Source of the DNA: Guillardia theta CCMP2712
Taxonomy: Eukaryota > Cryptophyceae > Pyrenomonadales > Geminigeraceae
Assembly (NCBI RefSeq): GCF_000315625.1
Contig: NW_005434647.1
Location: forward strand, 221,249-285,248
Direction of reading: 5' to 3'
Length of the DNA: 64,000 nucleotides
Shown: one piece after another, positions 55,501 to 64,000 of the stretch
How the letters are laid out: every line of letters starts with the position of its first letter
Position numbering within the stretch: position 1 is the first letter of the stretch
Made by a program: the position numbers and the translations under genes
Notes under the pieces: model-generated
The model's database searches: none
What the model saw: only the letters and a program-made list of their open reading frames with translations
Told to the model about the DNA's origin: nothing

Positions 55501-56612
55501 GGACGATCCGGGACGAGGTCACCAGCAAGCTACAGACGTCAGAGCAGACCCTGCAGAGCTCGCTCCAGACTGCAGAGCGGACGATCCGGGACGAGGTCAC
55601 CAGCAAGCTACAGGCGTCAGAGCAGACCCTGCAGAGCTCGCTCCAGACTGCAGAGCGGACGATCCGGGACGAGGTCACCAGCAAGCTACAGACATCAGAG
55701 CAGACCCTGCAGAGCTCGCTCCAGACTGCAGAGCGGACGATCCGGGACGAGGTCACCAGCAAGCTACAGGCGTCAGAGCAGACCCTGCAGAGCTCGCTCC
55801 AGACTGCAGAGCGGACGATCCGGGACGAGGTCACCAGCAAGCTACAGGCGTCAGAGCAGACCCTGCAGAGCTCGCTCCAGACTGCAGAGCGGACGATCCG
55901 GGACGAGGTCACCAGCAAGCTACAGACGTCAGAGCAGACCCTGCAGAGCTCGCTCCAGACTGCAGAGCGGACGACTCAGAACGAGGTCACCAGCAAGCTA
56001 CAGGCGTCAAGGCAGACCCTGCAGTCCTCCTTAGAGTCTGTTTTCAAGAACTTCTTTCAGACCGTGTTTTCATCCCAAAAAGCATCGTCAGAATCTATGT
56101 CAGAACACTCGCTTCAACGTAGCGTGCAGCATTTAGTGCGAATTGCTTTTGAGCAGGTGCAAACAGCAATTTTGAATCAGGAAAGTGAGCAATCGTTTGT
56201 TCTACAGTCGGGATTTTCTAGTGTTTTGCAAACAGACGAAAGCAACCGTTATGGACATGGTCGAGATATCTCTGGAGACGGCGATGCGTTGCACGACGGA
56301 GGAGAAGGCTCATCGCGGGACCGACCGCATCTGGGGCGGGAGCAGGGCCAGTCATTGGGAGAGCCCCCGTCTCCCGTCGCCTCAGATCAAAGGCAGGCTC
56401 CCAGCGTCGCACGGCCGTTGCGCGAGATCCCAAGTTCCACCCCTGCCGTCAACGTCAACGGGGCATCTACGGAGGCAGCTGTGCCGGCAGGGGCGGAGGT
56501 GCAGACGGCAGCTGCAGCGTTCCTATCTACCCCGGCAGGGTCTGGACAAGAGGGCGGTGATATTCGCTGGTCGGAGCTGCTTGAGTGGACTGATAGTCTT
56601 GTGATCAGGTGA
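52521..56612 (+). CDS. large coiled-coil protein with 26-residue tandem repeats, unknown
   Basis: Exons 52521-52666, 52718 to about 53252, about 53318-53657 and a 2.9-kb exon from 53710 to the TGA at 56610-56612. The N-terminal part is novel (WLPNFKEEKLRNHVFFIFKE; DWVAEYLQRNNDIFEGATLR; QLKFLEQMITTPAPQRDKIK). A DUF-like mixed region follows (EDLSVTVEDFDLWGRKKTSF), then a Gly/Gln/Glu-rich linker with an internal GQQ(T/I)QGGLST duplication. A long coiled coil begins at about HHHGMQHWIAGIDRM. It leads into twelve 26-residue repeats (SSLQTAERTIRDEVTSKLQ core) and a Ser-rich tail. No known family. The gene is AT-richer and poorer in introns than its neighbours. The frame may be spliced to the next open frame (56634-57972), making one protein. 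The 53.25-kb intron border is tentative. Confidence 0.65.
55068..56003 (+). repeat. twelve near-identical 78-bp tandem repeats (coding)
   Basis: Twelve in-frame copies of a 78-bp unit, with a degenerate thirteenth starting at 56004. Copies differ almost only at the first codon (GCA/GCG against ACG/ACA), and the last full copy has TQN for IRD. Near-identity at synonymous sites implies recent expansion or continuing homogenisation. The reverse strand is also open through the array, which is a by-product of the repeat. Confidence 0.95.
56263..56440 (+). repeat. 178-bp direct duplication, copy 1
   Basis: Near-identical to 57005-57182 (offset 742); the differences seen are few (TTGG/TCGG, CCCGTC/CAGTC). 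It encodes a disordered segment (ISGDGDALHDGGEG, then SVARPLREIPSST) in the same frame in both open frames. Confidence 0.9.
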
Positions 56613-56633
56613 CAGGTCGACACGATCAGCCAG

Positions 56634-57972
56634 TCCGTCAACGTTGGATCCATCCCGACCAGGTGACTGTCACGTGCTATGCGCTGAGATATCTGTTGAA
56701 CTCTCGTCTGGTCCATCAGCAAGTCAACCCGTCGTCGCTGAGGTTGCGAGCTCACCGCCTGTCGGAGGGGAAGCGCTCAGGCGATCAGCTCCTGTCGAGC
56801 AGCGAGAGGGTCATAGTGAGCATGGCAGCACGAGAGGACACGAAGACACACAACATCGGAGGAGGCGAGGGAGGCCGAGGAAAATACAAACTGAGAGCAA
56901 CGATACCACAGCAGCCATGAACAGAGTCGACCCCAGCAGGGTATCTAGCAAGGCGATCAACAGAGACAACGAAAACAACCGCCACCGTGACCTTGCGGAG
57001 GAAGGAGATATCTCTGGAGACGGCGATGCGTTGCACGACGGAGGAGAAGGCTCATCGCGGGACCGACCGCATCTGGGGCGGGAGCAGGGCCAGTCATCGG
57101 GAGAGCCCCAGTCTCCCGTCGCCTCAGATCAAAGGCAGGCTCCCAGCGTCGCACGGCCGTTGCGCGAGATCCCAAGTTCCACAGCTACTGACATGAATCT
57201 TGATACTCGTGTGAAGCGAAGGAGGATCGATGGACATGGCAGGCTCAATGGGTCGACGAGCCGTGAAAATACTGTAACCGTGAGGAAACGAGGGAGGTCG
57301 TCGGACTGTGATGAAGGCCGAGCTGGCACTGAAAATGCATTGCCATCCCAAGGTCGCGGCAGGTCCATGAATTTCAAGAAGAAGCAGTCATCGGGTAAGT
57401 GCCGATCGAGTGAGGCGTGGGTGTTTTTCTCTGACATGTCAACCTGGGCAGTTGTGCGTGAGGAAAGCTGCTCCAAGGCGTTTGTGGATGAGCTGAGCAA
57501 TGAAGAGGTGGTCATGTACCTTCTGGAATGCTTTGTAAGAGCCAAGAAGAAGCGGCGTACAGTCGATCACTTCTACAATCACAGCTGGTCGCCGAACCTC
57601 GAACAAGTTTGGAAAACCAGGTTCAAAGACACGCACCCCAGGGAAATGAATTGCAAGTTTGTGAGCGGCTCAGTGGTCGGAGTTCTTTACCAGGAAGAGT
57701 GGAGGGAAGGGAAAGGAGAATGGTACATCGGGAGAAAGATCAGGTCAGATTGGAACCATTTCCAAGCCATATTCACTGATTGCGAGGTAGAGACGTTTAA
57801 CCTTGCGGAGGAGAGCACGATTCTTGAGAATGCTCCACGCAATGAACAGAAGGGTCAGTTCTTCGACGTCTACCGGGATGATAAAGTAGCAACCTTGTTG
57901 CCTTTTGTTTCGGAAATTCGTGAATTCTTGATCGACTCGTTCGTCCTGAAGGAGATCCACGAATCTGAATGA
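56634..57972 (+). CDS. AT-hook and Tudor-like domain protein, or C-terminal part of the preceding gene
   Basis: Open frame to TGA with no ATG before 56917, although conserved-looking coding sequence starts earlier, including an AT-hook core (RRRRGRPRKIQ, about 56850-56890) that would bind AT-rich DNA minor grooves. This suggests splicing from the preceding frame: a GTGACAG donor at 56609 and a cag at 56631-56633 fit in phase, but the intron would be only 25 nt. After the duplicated segment come basic stretches (VKRRRIDGHGR, VRKRGRSSD) and a C-terminal domain. The run GVLYQEEWREGKGEWYIGRK followed by HFQAIFTDCEVETFNL resembles Tudor/PWWP-type barrels that read histone marks. Function unknown; nuclear location is likely. 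Confidence 0.6.
57005..57182 (+). repeat. 178-bp direct duplication, copy 2
   Basis: Second copy of the segment at 56263-56440, inside the AT-hook open frame. Confidence 0.9.
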
Positions 57973-58794
57973 TAAAGATAATGTACAGCATTACTGAGTT
58001 AGATGATTACTTGGACTGTGTAAGCTGGTGAACAAAGGAGCGTTTGCAAAAGCTTCGTCATGTTAACGTGTGCTCCGACCACATTCCTTATATTAGCCCT
58101 CCCGACTAGTCACCCTCCCTCCCAGACAAACGTCGATACAAGGAGTCGTCGAAAGGATGAGAAGGAAGTTCTTGCCATCCTCGGCTGTCGATCAGGCGAG
58201 AGAGGACTGATCGAGCAGCGGAGAGAACGAGTGGAGAGAGGAGAGGGCGAAGAAGAAAAGGAGCAGGAGAGGGCAGATGGACAGGAAAAAGAAGAAGTGC
58301 TTCAACTGCTAATGTCATAGTGAAAACGCAGGAACGATCATAGTGCTAAAGACAAGAAAGAAACAGACTCTACCTGTCCTCCTACCTGCTGCAACAAGAG
58401 CTTCTCAGATTGCACAGCGTTCTGTCCTCCCTCCTCGCCCCCCTCGGGCCTTCCCCTTAACTTCGCCCTTCCTCTCGCCTCGCCTCTCGACTGTACTGTA
58501 TGGCACTCGCTTATAGACCCTCCTAACTCTAGACGCGTTCCTCCTCTCGCCTCCTCTCCTCTTGCCTCGGGCCGTCTCTCGCCGCTCGTCTCCTGTCACG
58601 GTTCACCGCACCTTCTGCCTCTTTTGCCGGCTGCGCCGGGCCTGACGCGGCGTCAAAAGTAACGCTTTTAGCCTCTCCTTTCCTCTTCTCTCCTGTCCTC
58701 TCCTTTGCTTTCCATTCCTCTCCTCTCAGTCCTCTCCTCTCCTCCCCTCCCCTCTCCTCTCCTCTCCTCCTCTCTGCTCGCATCTCTCAGTCAT
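57973..58794. other. intergenic, pyrimidine-rich at 58410-58790
   Basis: No supported gene. A short frame (58060-58320) is hydrophilic and unrecognised. From about 58410 the plus strand is strongly CT-rich (CCTCTCCTCCTCTC) up to the GC block. Confidence 0.4.
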
Positions 58795-59500
58795 CACAGA
58801 GCCGCTTGAGTCTCACAGATCCGGAGAGCCCAGCCACTGAGCTAAGCTGGGCCCGAGCGCGCGGCTAGCAGCCCGAGCGCCAGCCTGACATCCTCAGGCA
58901 GGCTGGGGTGCCTGAGTTCCGCCCCTCACCGTGGCATAGTAGTGGCCCGCGCCGAACCGCACTCAGCGCCAGGCTGTGACAGTCGAAGCGGCGCGGGGTC
59001 GCGCCTCAGGGCCTTGGTCGGACTACTCAGTGACTCAGCCGCAAGGCTACTTCAACAGCCCGGCCCGGCGGGGTGACAGTGGGCTGAGCCATCAGTGATA
59101 CTTGAAAGAGAAGGTGACTAGACTGCCTGACTTTCAGTCTGAAAAGTCAGAGAGATCGGGCTGAGTTGCCAAGTCTGACTCCCCCGGCCCCGGCATCGTA
59201 GTAACCCTCCGAGGCTCGGCCTCATTAAAGCGTGACTGACTCGCCGTGAGCCTCGGATGATCCGCCTGACGGTCAGCCGGGGGGGCCCGCTGGAGCCCCG
59301 GGCCCCGCGGAGCACGGTCCGACTCAGAGGGCCTGAGGTTACCCAATCATTCCGATCAGCCAGCTCGTACTGATCTGGTCTTCAGTAACGAACTCGGAAC
59401 TTCCAGTTCGGAAGGCTCTGAGACTCAGCAACTTGGCAAGTTGCGGCGCTCCGGGGCCCGGGGCCCACATCCCCAGCCCGGGCCTGCCAAAATTATTATT
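58795..59500. repeat. GC-rich palindromic-word block 6
   Basis: Same style as the other blocks (GACTACTCAGTGACTCAG, GGTCAGCC, CCGGGCCCGGGG), ending abruptly at AT-rich DNA near 59490. No copy of the AT-rich core was found. Confidence 0.5.
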
Positions 59501-61571
59501 TTTATTTTTATAAAACTATTTTATTTAGGGGGACATGTCATAGAAACAGAATCTTCAAAATTGTTTTAAGTCATCCTAGGAACCTGGAAACGATGCGATT
59601 TTGGGGTCGTTTAAAATGCTGCAAACATCAAATAATTATTTTTGGCTTCCAAATATAGAAACTATTTATCGATTGCGACACACTTAAAGGCCGCTCAATC
59701 CTTATAGTCAAGGAGAACTTTTTGTAGTCAATCATCTAACGGCTAGAAAGTGAAGGTTTTTACAACTTGGAGCTTTAAAACTCAGGAGAATGGCAAGCTC
59801 GCCTCAGAAACGCTGCGCAGGTTTCATAATGAGCTCTATGCGGAGCAGCGAGTCTGACATGTAACGAGAGCCTTGGGGATCCGACTGGGGGCTCTCATAC
59901 CTGGCAGCTGTACGAATAGAATGCGAAAACCTTGGTGATTTCAATCATCACCAAGTTGTACAGAGCTGATGCAGTTCAGCGATGTATTGATTACAATGAG
60001 TTGACTGAAGCCTTTTCTCAAAGGACGTTACTGATAATAAGGCTGTTTGTTTCGGGGCCTTGACAGGCTGATGCCGTGCTTTCTACACCCTGCCTTTGAA
60101 GTCCATCAGCAGCCTGGAGATTGTCTTTCTTTTTTAAGTCAAGAGGTCAGACTGCAATATCAATTCATCTGGTCAAAAAAACTTGCTATGGTCGTCTTGC
60201 TTCAGTAAATGTGGGAATCGTTATCTCGCTCTATCATGGGGATCGTATTCGAAATCACAATTCTCCTTTTGATCATCTTCCCTTCTGTTTCTGCTCCACG
60301 TGCATCTTCATGGCACCCTCCATGCACCCGGGCAAGACGACGCTGAGTATGTCCACGTCAGTGTTCACCTCACGTCGCCTCCCACTGCTGCACAGGGTGC
60401 TTCCTCTTCATACACACTCCAGAAGCATCTCCTCCGGGTAGTCCCTATATCTCACTTCCGCCCTCCCCTTCCGCGTTCCCTCCCTCCTCGTTTTCCCCTG
60501 CTCGCCCTCTGCTCCTCCCCGTTGCTCAGCCCTCATCCCCCCTCCTCCTTTTCCCGCACTGCTAAGTTCTCTAAAATAGTTTTAATTACTACATATTTTT
60601 AAAGGCATTTATAAAACTCGCTGGCAACCGTCGCTACTCGTCGGACCGGTGGTATATGTTTTCGGATGGGGTGAAAGTAACAACAGGGTACTCCAAACAG
60701 GTTCTTGAGGGCAAATAATTGCAGTATCGCCTTATTTATTATAGGAAGAATTAGAAAACTGCGAGTATGTGAATATGATAAATCCAACTACCTAGAGATC
60801 AATTCATAGTACCCCGTATCTTCTTCAGTAAGGGTTTGGGGTAGTTGAACAGAGCGAAAAGACTTTATTTCGATCAGTGCGACCCACATCTGTAGCAAGC
60901 GAGAGAGGGACAAGAATGCAGCAAGGGATGCGGCTCGAGCAGCACGATGAGGGACAGGGGCGGGAGAGGAGGACGAACGGAGGGAGGGAGGGAGGGAGGG
61001 AGGAGGGGATTGAAAAGGAGTCCATAGAGACCATGCGAACCAATATGAAGGAGGGAGGACGAGACAGGACGAGACAGGACAGCACAGGATGGATGGTAAA
61101 ATGCAAATGGCGACTGAGCAGCGCAAGAAACCTTTGAAGGCTGGAGGTGATTTTTAGGTCAGGACTAGCGTCGAAGGAAGTCATGGCAACAGTTCGATAG
61201 TCTGTGCCAACAAACAAGGGAAAGAAGAAGTTTGCTTGCTTGGAGCAACGAACTCGATTTTTATGTTTTGGCAAAGCAATCAGCTAAGATAGATGGAGAT
61301 GGGTGGTCATTCGATGAAGAGGAGATGGGATGATAATACAATTCTTCTGATAGATCCTATCAACGCAAGAGGTAGCTTGTCTGGCGAGTAGATGTTGATG
61401 AGAAGAAAACGACTCTGAAAATAGCCATTGTGGAAATGTATATGGTACCTTATTAGACTTCTGACGATGTCACAGATGATATCATAGAGCCATGAATTGA
61501 CATCGCCAAAGACGCATGACTGTCATGCTGTTGCGCAACACTTGCACTTAGGCCACGAGGGCGTCAGAGCG
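59501..61571. other. 2 kb intergenic, AT-rich then GAG-rich; nothing recognised
   Basis: 59490-60120 is AT-rich and featureless. 60120-60600 holds a CT-rich stretch. 60890-61130 is purine-rich with GGGA repeats and a GACGAGACAG tandem duplication near 61058-61079. A minus-strand frame (61140-61274, YRTVAMTSFDASPDLKI) might be an exon but is unsupported. Confidence 0.35.
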
Positions 61572-63405
61572 ATGGGAGGGAACAGGTCTGTCTGCGAGAT
61601 CTCAACGTCGGACAGTCTCTTTCACGGCTACTCTCACATCACCAGCTGCAAACCTCAGGCTCTGCCTATCGCGCCCTCCAAGTTGGAAGGCTGCACCAAG
61701 GGAAAGAGGAGCAAGGAGTTGGATGGCACCGCCGCCGCTGGCTCCTCCGCCTCCACCGTGCCCTCCCTCGCCTCCCTGCTCAACGGGGGGCGGAGCCAGA
61801 AGAACACGAAATCTAAGAAGAGCCTTGCAAGGGAGGAGGCGGATGTACATACAATCGGCGATTCCGCAGGTCATGCGGATCATGAGGAGCTGGGTGAAAG
61901 CAGATCCCGAAGAAGCAGCGGAGGGTTGAGCGTGGCTGAGTTGACCCAAGAGGAGAGCAGGACTGAGGCGATCTCCAAGAAGGAGCTGCATGAATGGTTC
62001 GGCGTCGGGCAGAAGAGAAGCGCCGAGGATGCGGTTCCCTTGCAGAGCAAGAGCTTGCAGTCTGGCGGGCAGGAGGGAGCAGAGGATGCAGGTCGGCCGT
62101 TAAAGAAGTTCCTGTCTGCAAGCGAGGGGGCAACTACCGTATCGGATGCCCCGGTGAAGCTTGAGGCGTCGTCCTCCTCAACCTACTCGATGCTCAAGGA
62201 CGTCCGGTGGGAGAGGAAAGGACAGCCCTTTGAGTTCCTCAAGGCAGAGGAAGCAGCTGCTGCGAGCATGCCGAGCAACTGGAACCCTCGGCCATCCTTC
62301 GGTAGCGACCCTGCGAGCATGGCGAGCTATGGCATGAGCGCTTCTCTTGCCCATCAAAGGTTTCACATGCAGGGCATGGGGTTTTCTCAGTTCCAGGGAA
62401 CCAGCAGCTTCCCTTCCCCGCACAGTCAAGAGCAGCAGGCGTATGCGATGCGGGGGGGGCAGGGGCATGTTTCCTATGGGGTACCTGAGCTCGGGCAGAT
62501 GCTGCCGATGCAGCAGTCGTTGACTGGCCCAGCTGTTCGCAGCATGCAGATGCCCTGGATCAGCTCGCAGTTCCTGCACCCGCAGAGCTTCTCCTACGGC
62601 TCGACCGGGGGGGCGCCGATGGCCATGGCTAATGGGCCCGTGCGAGAGGATGTGTTCGTCTCGCGCCCCTCCCCTTCTCCATGTGGCAAGATTCTGCTGT
62701 CAGCTTTCAGGCTCCTCCTTTGAGCTCTACCACACAGGTAAGATAGTACAAGACACTCCCTCCCTCCTCCCTCCTCCCTCCTCCCTCCTCCTCCCTCCCT
62801 CCTCCCTCCTCCCTCCTCCCTCCTCCCTCCCTCCCTCCCTCCCTCCCTCCTCCCTCCTCCCTCCTCCCTCCATCCATCATCTCACTTCCCTCTCCATCTC
62901 CTCCGTCGCTCAACTAACGACGCATCGCAGCTCCCCAAAGATTCTGCCCAGCAGGAGCTGGGGCGGCACAGCAAGTACTGTCACTTCTGCCAGCACGTCA
63001 AGAGCACCATGGCCGCCTGCTCATCTCCTCAGTGTACCTTCAAGTTCTGCCACAACTGCATCAGTGTTCACCTCATGGAGGACTGGGATGCCGTGCTGAG
63101 AGCTGAGCGAGACAAGTCATGGAAATGCCCCTGCTGGTACTTTGGGTCTCCCGCCTCTGCCCTTCCCCTTACACTCCTGTTGCCTGCTGCTGCATCTCCT
63201 CCTCCTCCACCCCCTCCTCCTCATCTTTCTTCGCACTCTCCAAGCTTATCGCTTGTCTTGCGTCCCAATGGCTTGTTGACGTTTTTGCAGCCGGTACCGA
63301 TGTTGCTGCTGCTCCTCCAAGGCATGCACAGCCAAGCATCCGCACTGCAAGGCCTACAGGAAGCGGCAGCAGACGCGAGTGAATGTGGTGGAGGGAGGAG
63401 AGTAA
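61572..63405 (+). CDS. zf-4CXXC_R1 zinc-finger protein (CDCA7/R1-like)
   Basis: Exons: 61572 to about 62661, about 62712-62738, 62931-63136 and 63291-63405 (TAA), in phase. The first 360 residues are disordered, with Ser/Lys-rich and then Met/Gln/Pro-rich segments and a short ordered piece (KKELHEWFGVGQKR). The C-terminus is a Cys-rich finger: KYCHFCQHVKSTMAAC, CTFKFCHNCISVHLMEDWDA, SWKCPCCRYRCCCCSSKAC and HPHCKAY, the spacing of the zf-4CXXC_R1 domain of CDCA7, CDCA7L and JmjC proteins. CDCA7 proteins work with the HELLS/DDM1 remodeller in maintaining CpG methylation, so a chromatin role is likely. The micro-intron before APPLSSTTQ is inferred from the need to keep the frame. A first ATG at 61572 is assumed. 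Confidence 0.75.
62757..62875 (+). repeat. (CTCCCT)n-like intronic repeat
   Basis: An interrupted CTCC/CTCCCT array filling the intron between 62739 and 62930. Confidence 0.85.
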
Positions 63406-63700
63406 GAAGAAGAAAGTTAGTCTGCGAGGAGGAGAGGATGTGGAACCGAGCAGATGAAGGAGAGGAGGCGACGCCCTCAGATGTAAGTTTGATGTAAATT
63501 ACGAGCTTGTGGCCTTGCGGTTGTTCTACTTGTAATGAAAGGATAGAATCCTCGATCAGCTGCTGTGCACGGGGAGGAGAGAAAGATGGGCGGGTGAGGT
63601 TGAGACGATGAAATTGGAGACGGTGTGGAAACATGGAGGAGAGAAGAGATGAAGGGGGCCTAGGAGGAGTGACCAGAAGGAAGAGGAGGAGGGGAGAGGG

Positions 63701-63811
63701 TCACATGTTGAAGCTCTCGCTCGTCTTCTCCTTTGCCTCCTGCACTTTGCTGATCAGCTCCTTGTACACTCGATGAGCCTGCTGGGTCCTCGGGTGGAGG
63801 AGACCTTGAAC
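63701..63811 (-). CDS. last exon of a gene continuing beyond the window
   Basis: Minus-strand exon of 37 codons after a gttgaccag acceptor, ending in TGA at 63701-63703. It codes for a helical C-terminus (VYKELISKVQEAKEKTSESF). The upstream exon lies beyond the GAG/GGT repeats or outside the window. No family can be named from this piece. Confidence 0.5.
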   Translation of the reverse strand, partial: VQGLLHPRTQQAHRVYKELISKVQEAKEKTSESFNM

Positions 63812-63904
63812 CTGGTCAACACGCGTGAGGGGGGGGGGCGGGGATCACGGAGGCGTGTAGGGGCTGCATAGAGCGCTCAGGAAGCCAGAAAGAGGAGAAA
63901 TTAC

Positions 63905-64000
63905 GAGGAAGAGGAGGAGGAGGAGGAGGAGGAGGAGGAGGAGGTGGTGGTGGTGGTGGTGGTGGTGGAGGAGGAGGAGGAGGAGGAGGACGAGGAGGGG
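63905..64000. repeat. (GAG)n/(GGT)n microsatellite
   Basis: GAG triplets, then GGT triplets, then GAG again up to the end of the window; probably intronic in the minus-strand gene. Confidence 0.85.

Noticed and set aside
55022-55918. 298-residue minus-strand open frame over the tandem repeats
   Set aside because: It is open only because the 78-bp unit has no stop in that frame; it is the mirror of the repeated plus-strand coding sequence.
55068-56003. CRISPR-like array
   Set aside because: Units are contiguous with no unique spacers and are translated in frame.
58816-58862. tRNA-like D-arm on the minus strand (TTAGCTCAGTGG)
   Set aside because: No matching anticodon stem, T-arm or acceptor stem could be drawn; it lies at the edge of a palindromic-word block rich in such words.

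Overview
Kind of genome. This is eukaryotic nuclear DNA: genes on both strands are cut into many short exons by small GT-AG introns, there is one 100-base assembly gap, and the contents are chromatin, ciliary, ribosome-biogenesis and organelle-targeted proteins. Three genes (18486, 42768, 3974) start with a signal peptide followed by a basic Ser/Thr/Arg-rich stretch. In the first two the predicted cleavage point is just before a Phe (ASC-F, ALA-F), the usual layout of nuclear-encoded plastid proteins in algae with a complex red plastid. With the flagellar genes (CPAP/SAS-4, CFAP161), a cryptophyte such as Guillardia fits best; the organism is an inference. Intron borders below were placed by eye from splice sites and reading phase.

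Layout. 0.6-1.3 kb: small unknown gene. 2.3-4.0 kb (-): amidohydrolase with a tripartite, thylakoid-type leader. 4.3-5.9 kb (-): ribosome biogenesis factor RPF1, carrying two related C/D-box snoRNA-like elements in its introns. 7.5-10.4 kb (+): p300/CBP-type acetyltransferase-like protein. 14.5-17.1 kb (+): cation diffusion facilitator, ending in the gap. 18.5-19.8 kb (+): alpha-kinase with a plastid-type leader. 23.3 kb (+): bZIP factor. 24.3-24.9 kb (-): small membrane protein. 25.6-28.8 kb: tail-to-tail ciliary pair, CPAP/SAS-4 (+) and CFAP161 (-). 30.3-32.3 kb (+): F-box/LRR-like protein. 32.4-33.9 kb (-): MBD4-like DNA glycosylase. 34.2-35.9 kb (+): WD40-like protein. 37.2-39.3 kb (+): mitochondrial-carrier-family protein. 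39.6-42.8 kb (-): plastid-targeted beta-ketoacyl-ACP-synthase homologue that has lost active-site residues. 43.2-45.3 kb (-): coiled-coil protein. 46.5-47.1 kb (-): LRR protein. 48.5 kb (+): possible VCP-interacting small protein. 48.9-51.8 kb (-): glomulin/ALF4-like protein. 52.5-58.0 kb (+): AT-richer, intron-poor coiled-coil/AT-hook gene or gene pair with twelve 78-bp tandem repeats. 61.6-63.4 kb (+): zf-4CXXC_R1 (CDCA7-like) zinc-finger protein. 63.7 kb (-): last exon of a further gene.

Intergenic DNA. Two peculiar sequence types fill gaps between genes. One is GC-rich blocks built of short self-complementary words, often with one unpaired central base (GACT-C-AGTC). Homologous copies of one core show that these words were inserted. 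The other is AT-rich DNA sprinkled with TACCCC/CACCC words, on one strand at 21-22.5 kb and mostly on the other at 29.4-29.8 and 47.7-48.0 kb.

The genes do not form one pathway. Two loose themes are cilia (25.6-28.8 kb) and chromatin or DNA methylation (p300-like, MBD4-like, CDCA7-like, AT-hook/Tudor-like proteins).
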